Assembly (NCBI GenBank): GCA_900542005.1
Contig: UQLW01000017.1
Coordinates: 1 to 63,304 of the forward strand
Length of the DNA stretch: 63,304 nucleotides
Direction: 5' to 3'
Origin: an uncultured Eubacteriales bacterium
GTDB lineage: Bacteria > Bacillota > Clostridia > Christensenellales > UMGS416
Shown in pieces: positions 47,476 to 56,565 of this stretch. Below the pieces are notes generated by a model that worked only from the letters and a program-made list of their open reading frames with translations, was not told the origin of the DNA and made no database searches. The position numbers were made by a program, and so were the translations under genes. Every line of letters begins with the position of its first letter. The stretch's first letter is position 1.

Positions 47476-48858
47476 TTACGCCTTCCCTTCGTCCTGCGGC
47501 AGGTATTCATCCAGGTACTCGTCGCGGATGCGCTTCAGCTCGCTGCGGGGCAGGATGGACAGCAGCTCCCAGCCCAGGTTCAGCGTCTCCTCGATGGTGC
47601 GGTTGGCGGTATAGCCCTGGGATACATAGCGCCGCTCAAATTCATCGGCAAACTTTGCATACAGCTTATCCACATCGCTCAGGGCCGCGTCGCCCAGGAT
47701 GATCGCCAGATCCTTTGCCTCCTTGCCCCGGGCATAGGCCGCAAAGAGCTGGTTCATGGTGTCGGCGTGGTCGGCCCGGGTCTTGCCCTTGCCGATCCCC
47801 TTATCCTTCAGGCGGGACAGGCTGGGCAGCACGTCGATGGGCGGCGTGATCCCCTTCTGATACAGCGACCGGGACAGGATGATCTGGCCCTCGGTGATGT
47901 ATCCTGTCAGGTCGGGGATGGGATGGGTCTTGTCATCCTCCGGCATGGACAGGATGGGGATCTGGGTGATGGAGCCCGGCTTGCCCTTGATGCGCCCAGC
48001 CCGTTCATACATGGTGGCCAGGTCCGTATACAGGTAGCCCGGGTAACCCCGGCGCCCCGGCACCTCCCGGCGGGCGGCCGATACCTCGCGCAGCGCCTCG
48101 GCATAGTTGGTGATGTCCGTCATGATGACCAGCACATGCATACCCAGCTCAAAGGCCAGGTATTCCGCGCAGGTCAAGGCCATGCGGGGCGTAGCGATCC
48201 GTTCTACCGCCGGGTCGTCCGCCAGGTTCATGAACATGACCGTCCGCTCAATGGCGCCGGTACGCTTAAAGTCGGAAATAAAGAAGTCCGCTTCCTCAAA
48301 GGTAATGCCCATCGCCGCGAACACCACCGCAAAGTTGGACGAGCCGCCCAGCACCTTCGCCTGGCGGGCAATCTGCGCCGCCAGCTGGGCATGGGGCAGG
48401 CCGGAGCCGGAGAATACCGGCAGCTTCTGGCCGCGCACCAGGGTATTAAGGCCGTCAATGGCGGAAATGCCCGTCTGGATGAATTCGGAAGGATAATCCC
48501 GCGCCGCGGGGTTCAGCGCCGATCCGTTAATATCCAGCCATTGGTCGGCGATAATCGCCGGGCCGTCGTCCTTGGGATTGCCCATGCCGTCGAATACCCG
48601 GCCCAGAATATCCGGAGACACCGCCAGCTGGGTGGAATGGCCCAGGAAGCGCACCTTGGCCTCTGTGGGCTTCAGCCCCTGGGAGGATTCAAAAAGCTGT
48701 ACCAGGGCGCGCTTGCCGGAAATCTCCAGCACCTTGCCCATGCGGATCTCGCCCTTTTGCTCGATCTCCACCAGCTCGTCATATTTAGCCCCCTCCACAT
48801 CGTCCACCAGCATCAGGGGGCCCACCACCTCGCGGATGGTGCGGTATTGTTTCATCAT
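47476..48858 (-). CDS. ntpB: V/A-type ATPase subunit B
   Basis: Non-catalytic nucleotide-site subunit of the head. 460 residues. The P-loop is replaced by FSGSGLPHAQLAAQIARQA, as expected for B subunits, and GRVFDGMGNPKDDGPAI, LVIMTDITNYAEALREVSAARREVPGRRGYPGYLYTDLA are conserved blocks. Its ATG overlaps the subunit A stop (ATGA), and AGGAGG lies nine bases upstream within the A gene, so the two subunits are translated together. Confidence 0.97.
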   Translation of the reverse strand: MMKQYRTIREVVGPLMLVDDVEGAKYDELVEIEQKGEIRMGKVLEISGKRALVQLFESSQGLKPTEAKVRFLGHSTQLAVSPDILGRVFDGMGNPKDDGPAIIADQWLDINGSALNPAARDYPSEFIQTGISAIDGLNTLVRGQKLPVFSGSGLPHAQLAAQIARQAKVLGGSSNFAVVFAAMGITFEEADFFISDFKRTGAIERTVMFMNLADDPAVERIATPRMALTCAEYLAFELGMHVLVIMTDITNYAEALREVSAARREVPGRRGYPGYLYTDLATMYERAGRIKGKPGSITQIPILSMPEDDKTHPIPDLTGYITEGQIILSRSLYQKGITPPIDVLPSLSRLKDKGIGKGKTRADHADTMNQLFAAYARGKEAKDLAIILGDAALSDVDKLYAKFADEFERRYVSQGYTANRTIEETLNLGWELLSILPRSELKRIRDEYLDEYLPQDEGKA

Positions 48859-50618
48859 GCGCGGTCGCCTCCTTGCGTCAGGTTGGCCATCTCATCCCTC
48901 AGGAGGCGGTCCAGCTCGTCAAAGCGCTCCATTTGCTCCTCGGGGATGTACTTGGCGCGGCCGATACGCTCGCGAACCGGCAGGTTGGTCAGGCTGGAAA
49001 GCTCCGCCCCCTGATCCAGTGCCTGCAGGGACAGATGATAGTAATCCATGATAAGCTTCAGCATCCGGTACTGCTTGGGCAGCGAAGCGTAGGTATCTAC
49101 CTCGTGGAAGGCGTTCTGGTGCAGATAGTCCTCGCGGATGGCCCGGGCGGCCTCCAGCTTCATGCGGTCGGGGAAGGACAGCGCGTCCACGCCCACCAGG
49201 CGCACCACCTCGTTAAGCTCGCTCTCCTCCTGCAGCAGCCGCAGGGCATCCTGGCGGAGCGCATTGAAGTCCGGCGCTACCTGCTCGTTGAACCATCCGG
49301 CCAGCTGATCCTGATAGAGCGAGTAACTGGTCAGCCAATCCACCGCCGGGAAATGGCGTGCATAGGCCAGCTGCGCCGAAAGGCCCCAGAACACCTTGAC
49401 AATCCGCAGGGTGGCCTGGGCCACGGGCTCGGAAATATCGCCGCCGGCGGGCGATACGGCGCTGATGGCCGAGATGGAGCCCTTCAGCTGGTTGCCCAGG
49501 CATTCCACCACGCCGGCGCGCTCATAATAACCCGCCAGCCGGGAGGACAGGTAAGCGGGATAGCCCTCTTCACCGGGCATCTCCTCCAGGCGGCCGCTCA
49601 TCTCCCGCAGCGCCTCTGCCCAGCGGGAGGTCGAGTCGGCCATGATGGCCACCTTATAGCCCATATCCCGGAAGTATTCGGCGATGGTGATGCCGGTATA
49701 GATGGAAGCCTCCCGGGCGGCCACCGGCATGTCGGAGGTATTGGCGATCAGCACAGTGCGCTTCATAAGCGGCTGTCCGGAGCGGGGGTCCTTCAGCTCC
49801 GGGAATTCCATCAGCACGTCGGTCATCTCGTTGCCGCGCTCCCCGCAGCCCACATACACGATCATATCCGCGTCGGCCCATTTGGCCAGCTGGTGCTGCA
49901 CCACCGTCTTGCCGGAGCCAAAGGGCCCCGGCACGCAAGCCGCGCCGCCCTTGGCCACAGGGAAGAAGGTATCGATGACCCGCTGGCCGGTAACCAGCGG
50001 CTCGGTGGGAGACAGCTTTTTCACATAGGGACGCCCCACGCGCACCGGCCAGCGCTGCAGCATGGGATAGCTCTCCTCGCCCTTCGCTGTGCGGATGCGC
50101 ACGATGGGCTCAATGATCGTCAGCTCCGCCGCAGGGGTTATCCAGGTAACGGTGCCCTCCACGCCCGGCGGCACCATGACACGGTGCTCCACCACCGGCG
50201 TCTCCTGCACCACGCCCAGGATCATGCCGCCCTTTACCTCGTCGCCCACCTTGGCCCTGGGCTCAAAGCGCCATTTTTTCTGGCGGTCCAGGGCGTCGAC
50301 CTCGACGCCGCGGGTAATCCGGTCGCCCACCGCCTCCCGCACTACCTCCAGGGGCCGCTGGATGCCGTCGAAAATTGATTCAATAAGGCCCGGCGCCAGC
50401 TCCACCGACAGGGGATTCCCCGTGGTTTCCACCGGCTCGCCGGGGCCCAGGCCGCTCGTCTCCTCATACACCTGGATGGAGGCACGGTCATCCCGCAGCT
50501 CAATGATCTCGCCAATCAGCCGCTTCTGGGATACGCGGACCACGTCATAGACCTTAACGTCCGCCATGCCCTCCGCCACAATGAGGGGGCCCGATACCTT
50601 GACAATGCTGCCAGCCAT
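48855..50618 (-). CDS. ntpA: V/A-type ATPase catalytic subunit A
   Basis: Catalytic ATP-binding subunit. 587 residues from the ATG at 50618 (MAGSIVKVSGPLIVAEGM), the usual start for the family; an ATG seven codons earlier would overlap the subunit F gene. The P-loop GPFGSGKT is at 231-238 with Lys237. The A-specific non-homologous insert (residues about 110-190) is present, as are MADSTSRWAEALREMSGRLEEMPGEEGYPAYL and SPAGGDISEPV. It sits between subunits F and B in the operon. Confidence 0.98.
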   Translation of the reverse strand: MAGSIVKVSGPLIVAEGMADVKVYDVVRVSQKRLIGEIIELRDDRASIQVYEETSGLGPGEPVETTGNPLSVELAPGLIESIFDGIQRPLEVVREAVGDRITRGVEVDALDRQKKWRFEPRAKVGDEVKGGMILGVVQETPVVEHRVMVPPGVEGTVTWITPAAELTIIEPIVRIRTAKGEESYPMLQRWPVRVGRPYVKKLSPTEPLVTGQRVIDTFFPVAKGGAACVPGPFGSGKTVVQHQLAKWADADMIVYVGCGERGNEMTDVLMEFPELKDPRSGQPLMKRTVLIANTSDMPVAAREASIYTGITIAEYFRDMGYKVAIMADSTSRWAEALREMSGRLEEMPGEEGYPAYLSSRLAGYYERAGVVECLGNQLKGSISAISAVSPAGGDISEPVAQATLRIVKVFWGLSAQLAYARHFPAVDWLTSYSLYQDQLAGWFNEQVAPDFNALRQDALRLLQEESELNEVVRLVGVDALSFPDRMKLEAARAIREDYLHQNAFHEVDTYASLPKQYRMLKLIMDYYHLSLQALDQGAELSSLTNLPVRERIGRAKYIPEEQMERFDELDRLLRDEMANLTQGGDRA

Positions 50619-50622
50619 GGCT

Positions 50623-50949
50623 TTATTCACCCTCTTCATTTACAAAAATATTCATTCCTACAGCCCGCTCCATGTTGCTGGCCAGCTCCTTCATGCCAAA
50701 GCCCGTGCTCCCCCCGTTGGCCGGGATGGGAATCAACGCAGGCGTCAGGCTGGTCTTGTACCGCGCGATGGTCTCCGGGATCTGTTCAGCCAGCGGCTCG
50801 GTCACAAAGATCACGGCGCAGTCTGCCTTAGCCAGCCGCGCGATCTTCCGGGCCGCCTCGGGCCCGTCGTAGGCCTCTTCGGTGACCAGGCCCAGCGCCT
50901 TAAAGATCAGCACCGAGTCCCGGTCGCCCACCACTGCCATTTTATACAT
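50623..50949 (-). CDS. ntpF: V/A-type ATPase subunit F
   Basis: A 108-residue Rossmann-like subunit of the central stalk. MAVVGDRDSVLIFKALGL and CAVIFVTEPLAEQIPETI are typical. I choose ATG 50949 (MYKMAVVG); ATG 50940 is also possible. The start overlaps the stop of subunit C by eight bases, so translation is coupled. The C-end NIFVNEEGE runs to four bases before the subunit A start. Confidence 0.93.
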   Translation of the reverse strand: MYKMAVVGDRDSVLIFKALGLVTEEAYDGPEAARKIARLAKADCAVIFVTEPLAEQIPETIARYKTSLTPALIPIPANGGSTGFGMKELASNMERAVGMNIFVNEEGE

Positions 50950-51940
50950 ACATCTCACGCAGCCTTTCCCGAATCTTCTCCTGGGGCAGCCGGTTGAGCT
51001 TGCCCACCATGATGAGCCGGATGGCCTTGGCCTCCGCCTCCCGGGCCAGCAGGAACCCCAGGATAGGGCCGATGGTAAAAATGTCCGCCTTGCCCCTTCG
51101 GGCCAGCTCCATCAGCCGGTTGTCGGTGGTGCGTTCCAGCTGCCAGGTGGAGCCCGTTATAAGCCCCTGGACCACCTCGTCCAGCACCTGGCTGTCAAAA
51201 TGACCTCTCAGCCGGTCGGCCACCTGCTCCGGCGCCAGGGGAAAGCATTCGCTGATCAGCTCCGGCTTGACCGCGCCCCCCTGGGCCAGGCAGCCCCGCA
51301 GCTGCTCCGCCTGGCCGCCCATCCGGCGCAGCCGGATCAGCGCCACCAGGTTATAGAGGTCCGCCTGATCCCGGAAGTAGGCCCGCACCATGGGCGCCTT
51401 GCGCACCCGGGCGGCCGCCCCGGCCGCCCAGCTTATATAGGCGCGGTCCAGTATCCCATCGAGGCGCGCCGGGTCCCGTCCCCCGGCCAGGTACTGCCCA
51501 GCCTCGTCCATGGCCGCAGCCAGGTGGCCGGGGAGCTCCGCGCTGGGCTTGCCCTCCACAGCCTGCTCCAGGACCTCCGCCGGGATACGGCCCAGGGCGC
51601 TCAGCGCCTCCGGCTCCCGGTTCCCGGACAGGCGCATCTTGAACAGCGCCTTGGCGTTGGCGTAATCGTAACGCATCATAAAGAGATCCGTCACCGCTTC
51701 GTCAGGCGTGATCTCATGGATCAGCTTGCCGGTCTCGGCCAGCTCATGTTCGATCAGCCGCTCATAGTCCTGGGGCGCCTGGGCCGTTGCCGGCGCGCCA
51801 TAGCCCGCCTCGGTCAGCACCCGCAGGCTCTCCATGGCGTCGGGGGCCTGGAGCATCCGCTCCAGCCTGGCGGTATCGATCAGCCTGTCCTCCAGGGATT
51901 TAATCCGTCCCATGGCGTAAAGCACGCTTTTTTGCGGCAT
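50942..51940 (-). CDS. ntpC: V/A-type ATPase subunit C
   Basis: The 332-residue funnel-shaped subunit that links the central stalk to the membrane ring. Almost fully helical. The opening LYAMGRIKSLEDRLIDTARLERMLQAPDAMESLRVL and the block ADLYNLVALIRLRRMG are typical of the C/AC39 family. ATG at 51940 follows AGGGGGTGATC. It lies 11 bases after subunit E. Confidence 0.93.
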   Translation of the reverse strand: MPQKSVLYAMGRIKSLEDRLIDTARLERMLQAPDAMESLRVLTEAGYGAPATAQAPQDYERLIEHELAETGKLIHEITPDEAVTDLFMMRYDYANAKALFKMRLSGNREPEALSALGRIPAEVLEQAVEGKPSAELPGHLAAAMDEAGQYLAGGRDPARLDGILDRAYISWAAGAAARVRKAPMVRAYFRDQADLYNLVALIRLRRMGGQAEQLRGCLAQGGAVKPELISECFPLAPEQVADRLRGHFDSQVLDEVVQGLITGSTWQLERTTDNRLMELARRGKADIFTIGPILGFLLAREAEAKAIRLIMVGKLNRLPQEKIRERLREMYV

Positions 51941-51951
51941 ACGATCACCCC

Positions 51952-52563
51952 CTATGCGTCAAAAAGCAGCGCCGCCGCCTCTTTTTCCATCATCGGCCGG
52001 GCCTGGCGCACCAGCATTTCAAAGGAGCAATTGATCTCCACGCCCCGGCTGTCCAGGATAAAGCCGCCTGCCATGGGCTCCCGCCGCCCGGCCAGCTTCA
52101 GCTCGCCCTTGCGGTTTTGGGCCTTGAGCCGGCTGTTGATCTCCGCGAGGAAGGCGCCGTCAATCCGGCTCTCTCCCGGCGCGACCACCACCTGCTCGTC
52201 CCCTTCGGCGGCCTCCAGCATGAGCCTGGCGACCAGGGCCAGATAATCGCGGTCCTCCATGCCGCTCAGCGCCTGCAGTGCCTGGTCAAACAGCTTGTCC
52301 AGAAGCTGCTGCTTCACCTCAAGCCGCGCCCGGCGGCAGCTTAAATCCGCCATCGATTCCATACGGTGTCCGTATTCGGCCGCCTCCTGCGCCGCCTGCC
52401 CAGTCAGCTCCCGGGCGGACTTGCCCGCCCGCTCCGCGGCCTGCCGCGCTATGTCGCGCGCCTTGGCCCGCGCATCCTCCAGCACCGCCTCTGCCTGCTG
52501 CTTTGCATCCTCCAGGATCGCCGCGGTAATTGCATCGATTCCCGGCATCCGTTCATTCCCCAT
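51952..52563 (-). CDS. ntpE: V/A-type ATPase subunit E
   Basis: A 203-residue peripheral-stalk subunit. The first 110 residues are a long helix (ILEDAKQQAEAVLEDARAKARDIARQA) that pairs with subunit G/H, and the C-terminal globular part caps the head. ATG at 52563 comes three bases after the subunit K stop; a second in-frame ATG five codons later is possible. Confidence 0.88.
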   Translation of the reverse strand: MGNERMPGIDAITAAILEDAKQQAEAVLEDARAKARDIARQAAERAGKSARELTGQAAQEAAEYGHRMESMADLSCRRARLEVKQQLLDKLFDQALQALSGMEDRDYLALVARLMLEAAEGDEQVVVAPGESRIDGAFLAEINSRLKAQNRKGELKLAGRREPMAGGFILDSRGVEINCSFEMLVRQARPMMEKEAAALLFDA

Positions 52564-52566
52564 TTC

Positions 52567-53100
52567 TTACGCTCCGGCGATGGGCATGAACCACACGGCC
52601 AGGAAGCTCATCAGAAGGGCCAGCACCGCATAGGTTTCCACCATCGCGGCCATAATCATGGCCTTGCCGCTTTCAGAGGCCCGCTTGGCCACCAGCATGG
52701 CGCCGGCCGCTGCCACACGTCCCTGATACAGCGCGCTCCACAGGCCCACAAAGGCCATGGGCAGCGCGGCGAACAGCAGCCAAAGCCCCTCGGTCGTGGT
52801 GGGGGTAATCAGGCTGCCGCCCATCACGCCCAGCTTCAGCAGGAAGATAAAGCCGATCAGCAGGCCATAGATGCCCTGCGTACCGGGCAGCACCTGCAGC
52901 AGCAGGATCTTGCCAAAGCGGCTGGGATCCTCGGAAAGCACGCCGGCGCCGGTGCAGCCCACCAGATGGACGCCCAGGGCCGAGCCGATACCGGGCAGGA
53001 TGACCACCAGCGCAAAGCCGATGGCGGCAAAGACGAGGCCCCAGTCTACCGTGCTCCAGAAGGGGGTCAGGGCATTGATAAGGTTCTGAGTCGTATCCAT
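52567..53100 (-). CDS. ntpK: V/A-type ATPase proteolipid subunit K, Na+-type
   Basis: The rotor-ring subunit. 177 residues with four membrane helices (a fused double hairpin). The key ion-binding carboxylate is Glu155 in AMVETYAVLALL. LPGTQGIYG (Leu71, Thr74, Gln75) and LYQGRV (Gln126) correspond in motif and spacing to Leu61, Thr64, Gln65, Gln110 and Glu139 of Enterococcus hirae NtpK, which bind Na+. The first hairpin lacks its own carboxylate, as in that protein. Na+ coupling is therefore predicted. ATG at 53100; the next gene starts three bases after its stop. Confidence 0.95.
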   Translation of the reverse strand: MDTTQNLINALTPFWSTVDWGLVFAAIGFALVVILPGIGSALGVHLVGCTGAGVLSEDPSRFGKILLLQVLPGTQGIYGLLIGFIFLLKLGVMGGSLITPTTTEGLWLLFAALPMAFVGLWSALYQGRVAAAGAMLVAKRASESGKAMIMAAMVETYAVLALLMSFLAVWFMPIAGA

Positions 53101-53129
53101 GGGTCATTCCTCCACTTTCAAGCTCAAGG

Positions 53130-55073
53130 TTATTTTTTCAGGCCGTCCGTAACCTGATGGTACTTGCCCCTGGCGGCCAGCGGCTCGAAAAGATGGCCGC
53201 CGCCATCATAAAACTTTCCAAAAAACTCCACATATTGCAGCCGCGAGGAGTGGACATAGGCGCCCAGGGCGTTGATGGCGATATTGATCACATGGCCGCC
53301 CGCAAAGATCAGGGCCGCAAACACCATGCCCACCGGATTGCCGGCCAGCATACCCACAATGGTATTGATGACCATGGCTACCACGCCGGTGCAGAGCCCA
53401 AGGGCAAAAAGGCGCGAATAGCTCAGGATATCCGAGAGATAGCTCGTTACCCCGTAAAGCGCGTACAGCCCCTTGCCGATCCGCACGATCGGGTTAAAGC
53501 TCTTTCGCTCGGTAAAGAGCAGGATCAGCGCCGCTCCGGCAATCACCAGCGCCATCCCGGCCGCCGGCAGCCAGGCTACGCCCAGCATGGAGCCGGCCAG
53601 CAGCGGCAGCCCCACCAGGATCATCACCCAGGGCATGGCGTCGAATACGGCGGCCTGCCAATCCCCGGCCTTAAAGCTGACGACCATCTTGGTCACAAGG
53701 CCGGTCACCAGGTGCAGGATACCGAACCCGAAGCACATGATCAGCATGCTCAGCGGATCGCCCATTGGGGACATGATGACCGGCGGGAACCATTCATAGC
53801 CGAAGTAGGAGCCGTACATAACGCCCCAGAAGGCGGTAAACAGGCCGCCCAGTCCGATCATCTTGATCATATTCATCTGACCCCGGGCCGGCCGGCTGCG
53901 CAGAAGCAGCAGGCCGCAGGCCAGCGCCATCACGATCCCATAGCCGGCGTCGGATACCATCATGCCGAAAAAGCACAGGTAAAAGGGGCTGGTCAGCGCC
54001 GTAGGGTCAAGCTCCGTATACTGGGGCGAGGCGAACATATTGACAATGTCCTCCTGGGGCTCGGCCAGCGCGTGGTTTGTCAGGGCTGTAGGGGGGTCAT
54101 CCTCCGGCTCCGGATCGCTCAGCGTCAGCTGCGCCGTGGACGATACGGCCGCTACCGCCGCCTCAAGCCCGGGAACCGACCGGGCCGGCACCCAGCCGGT
54201 CAGGTAAAAGACCGAATCGGTATTCCCGAGCCGGCACGCCTGGTCCCAGCGCTCCGCCACCACCGACAGCGCGTCGTAGTATAGCTCCAGCGGCGCTATG
54301 GGCTGCGCGGCAAGCTGCTCGCCCAGCCGGGCCCGCTCCTCCTCGTCCGCCTTCAGCTGCCCTTCCAGCCGGCCGGCCATCTCAGAGGGCGTACCGGATG
54401 GGAAGGGGAAGGCTGCCCGGCTGAAGCTGGCCCTGGCCAGGCACTGGCCCATCTCTCCTGCGACGGAGCGATGGGCCACCAGCAGGATATACCCATGGGC
54501 CGCGTCAGCCGCGATCACCTCCAGGGCGGCCAGGGGCTGCTGGGCAGCCGCCTCCTTCAGCGCAGCCAGCTCCGGCGCGGCTACGCTGCCCAGATAGGCC
54601 ACCGTATCCCGCGTATCGGCTACAGACTCCACCGGGACCGTCAGCGGGCGGTAGGGCGCCAGCTGCTCCGCCTGTCCCTGAAGCTGGCGCTGGCGCGCCT
54701 CAAGGGCCCGCATCCTGCGCAGGAGCTCCTCGCACCGCTCCACCTGCGCAAGGTATACCGCCTCCTGCTCCATCGCCGTCTCGATCTCGTCCAGGCCCAG
54801 GGCTGGCTTGGGCGCCATGAAGCCCGGCTTGCGGCTGTCAAAGGCCGCAAGCTCAGCCAGCAGCGCATCCAGCCGCCCCAGCTTATCCCGGTAGCCGTCG
54901 CGCTGCCGGGCTATTTCCTTGGCCGTTTCCGCGCCCCTGACCGACAGGGTCTCATCCTGCCCGGTCACCTGCGCAATCTGCAGCCGGCCAAACCGCTGCA
55001 GCCGTGAAAGGATGGCCTCCCGATCCCGCTCCAGAGCCAGAAGGAACACCTTTTTCATGGTCAATACGGCCAT
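53130..55073 (-). CDS. ntpI: V/A-type ATPase subunit I
   Basis: The 647-residue stator that holds the ion half-channels. The N-terminal 330 residues are cytoplasmic and partly coiled coil (MKKVFLLALERDREAILSRLQRFGRLQI; REIARQRDGYRDKLGRLDALLAEL-type helix). The C-terminal half has about seven membrane helices (SPFYLCFFGMMVSDAGYGIVMALACG; YSRLFALGLCTGVVAMVINTIVG, carrying the family's conserved Arg). ATG at 55073 touches the stop of the G/H gene. 29 bases separate it from subunit K. Confidence 0.96.
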   Translation of the reverse strand: MAVLTMKKVFLLALERDREAILSRLQRFGRLQIAQVTGQDETLSVRGAETAKEIARQRDGYRDKLGRLDALLAELAAFDSRKPGFMAPKPALGLDEIETAMEQEAVYLAQVERCEELLRRMRALEARQRQLQGQAEQLAPYRPLTVPVESVADTRDTVAYLGSVAAPELAALKEAAAQQPLAALEVIAADAAHGYILLVAHRSVAGEMGQCLARASFSRAAFPFPSGTPSEMAGRLEGQLKADEEERARLGEQLAAQPIAPLELYYDALSVVAERWDQACRLGNTDSVFYLTGWVPARSVPGLEAAVAAVSSTAQLTLSDPEPEDDPPTALTNHALAEPQEDIVNMFASPQYTELDPTALTSPFYLCFFGMMVSDAGYGIVMALACGLLLLRSRPARGQMNMIKMIGLGGLFTAFWGVMYGSYFGYEWFPPVIMSPMGDPLSMLIMCFGFGILHLVTGLVTKMVVSFKAGDWQAAVFDAMPWVMILVGLPLLAGSMLGVAWLPAAGMALVIAGAALILLFTERKSFNPIVRIGKGLYALYGVTSYLSDILSYSRLFALGLCTGVVAMVINTIVGMLAGNPVGMVFAALIFAGGHVINIAINALGAYVHSSRLQYVEFFGKFYDGGGHLFEPLAARGKYHQVTDGLKK

Positions 55074-55385
55074 TTATTCCACGATCCTTCCCACAATCCA
55101 GGCCACGGCCCGGTCCATCCGGGCCGCCGCCTGCTGCTTGAGCGCCTCGTCCTGGGCGCGCTGCGCGTCAAGGCGTGCCTGCGTCAGCCGGGCCGCCTTT
55201 TCCTCAGCCTCCGCCTGGATCTGCCTGGCTTCCGCCCTGGCCTGTTGGAGAAGCTTGTCCGCTTCAGCCTCCGCCTGCTCCTGGGCCGCCCGCAGCAGCC
55301 CCCGGGCCTCGGCCGCGGCGGCCTGGCGGAGCTGTTCCGCCTGGGCTTCCGCCTCCCGGACGCGCGCCAGCATATCCTGCTGCAT
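55074..55385 (-). CDS. V/A-type ATPase peripheral-stalk subunit G/H
   Basis: A 103-residue, almost wholly helical protein of charged heptads (LARVREAEAQAEQLRQ, LLQQARAEARQIQAEAEEKA), as expected for the subunit that pairs with E in the peripheral stalk. First gene of the ATPase part of the operon. ATG at 55385 follows AGGAGG. Assignment rests on composition, size and position, since this family is poorly conserved in sequence. Confidence 0.85.
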   Translation of the reverse strand: MQQDMLARVREAEAQAEQLRQAAAAEARGLLRAAQEQAEAEADKLLQQARAEARQIQAEAEEKAARLTQARLDAQRAQDEALKQQAAARMDRAVAWIVGRIVE

Positions 55386-55406
55386 GCCGTTACCTCCTAA
55401 ACTGGA

Positions 55407-56036
55407 CTACTTGGTTCCGAAGAGCCGGTCGCCGGCGTCTCCCAGGCCGGGCACGATGTAGGCGTTCTCGTTAAGGCGCTCATCCACCGCCGCCACATAG
55501 ATATCCACGTCGTCATGGGCGGCCTGCACGGCGGCGATGCCCTCCGGCGCGGCGATCAGGTTCATCAGCTTCATGTTCTTGCAGCCGCGGTCCTTGAGGA
55601 ATTGGAGGGCCGCAATGGCGCTGCCGCCGGTGGCCAGCATGGGATCGACCACAATCAGCTCCCGCTCGCATACGTCGGCCGGCAGCTTGCAGTAATACTC
55701 CACCGGCTTTTTCGTCTCCGGGTCGCGGTACAGGCCGATATGGCCCACGCGGGCGGCAGGCACCAGCTTCAGGATGCCGTCCACCATGCCCAGGCCCGCC
55801 CGGAGGATCGGCACCACGCCCAGCTTCTTGCCGGCGATGACCGAGCTCTTGGCCACGCATACGGGGGTCTCCACCTCGACCTCCTTCAGGGGCAGGTCGC
55901 GGGTCACCTCATAGGCCATCAGCGTAGCGATCTCATCCAGCAGGTCGCGGAAATCCTTGGAGCCTGTGCACTTATCGCGCATCAGGGTCAGCTTGTGCTG
56001 AATCAGCGGGTGATCCATAATCATCAGTTTGCTCAT
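55407..56036 (-). CDS. upp: Uracil phosphoribosyltransferase
   Basis: Salvages uracil to UMP using PRPP. 209 residues. ATG at 56036 (MSKLMIMDHPLIQHKL) follows GGAGG. The PRPP-binding loop is VVDPMLATGGSAIAAL, and the uracil-binding block YIVPGLGDAGDRLFGTK closes the protein. It stands 21 bases before the first ATPase gene and 22 bases after rpiB, so it is probably on the same transcript. In many Bacillota upp lies directly before the F-type ATP synthase operon. Confidence 0.98.
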   Translation of the reverse strand: MSKLMIMDHPLIQHKLTLMRDKCTGSKDFRDLLDEIATLMAYEVTRDLPLKEVEVETPVCVAKSSVIAGKKLGVVPILRAGLGMVDGILKLVPAARVGHIGLYRDPETKKPVEYYCKLPADVCERELIVVDPMLATGGSAIAALQFLKDRGCKNMKLMNLIAAPEGIAAVQAAHDDVDIYVAAVDERLNENAYIVPGLGDAGDRLFGTK

Positions 56037-56058
56037 GGGTGGTCTCCTCCTCAAATCC

Positions 56059-56517
56059 TTATTCCATATGGCTGTGGTAGGTATGCTCCATCTCCCCAAT
56101 CATGGCTACCCGTGCGCTGTGGCGGCCCTGTGTGGAGAATTCCGTATTCAAAAAGGCGTCGACAATATCCTCCGCCAGCACGGAGCCGATGACCCGCGCG
56201 CCCAGCGCCAGGATATTGGCGTCGTTATGCTCCCTGGCCAGCCGCGCCATGGTGGGGCTGGTGCACAGGGCGGCCCGTATACCGGGCACCTTATTGGCGG
56301 CCATGGAGATCCCAAGGCCTGTGCCGCAGATAATAATCCCCTTTTCCGCCTCGCCCCGGGCCACGCATTCGCCCGCTTTTTGGCCATATAGGGGATAATC
56401 CACCGATGCGGGGCCATCGGTCCCCAGGTCCTTCACCTCCAGGCCCTTTTCCTGAAGGTACTTTTTCACATGCTCTTTGAGCTCATAACCGGCGTGGTCG
56501 CTGGCAATGCAAATCAT
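56059..56517 (-). CDS. rpiB: Ribose-5-phosphate isomerase B
   Basis: Interconverts ribose 5-phosphate and ribulose 5-phosphate. 152 residues. ATG at 56517 follows GAGGAGGAAG. Motifs are SDHAGYELKEHV at the N-end, catalytic Cys64 in IIICGTGLGISMAANKVPGIRAA, and REHNDANILALGAR. It lies 48 bases after ywlE and 22 before upp in the conserved ywlC-ywlE-rpiB-upp order. Confidence 0.97.
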   Translation of the reverse strand: MICIASDHAGYELKEHVKKYLQEKGLEVKDLGTDGPASVDYPLYGQKAGECVARGEAEKGIIICGTGLGISMAANKVPGIRAALCTSPTMARLAREHNDANILALGARVIGSVLAEDIVDAFLNTEFSTQGRHSARVAMIGEMEHTYHSHME

Positions 56518-56565
56518 GGGCTTCCTCCTCATCCGGGTGGTTGAATGGTTACGGGCAGCGCGGGA

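Noticed and set aside
47392..50378. Open frames of 500-540 codons on the plus strand opposite ntpA and ntpB
   Set aside because: They are antisense shadows of well-conserved ATPase genes and lack ribosome binding sites and recognisable domains. The same holds for the long plus-strand frames at 24822-25724, 27964-29727, 31898-32932 and 26346-27425.
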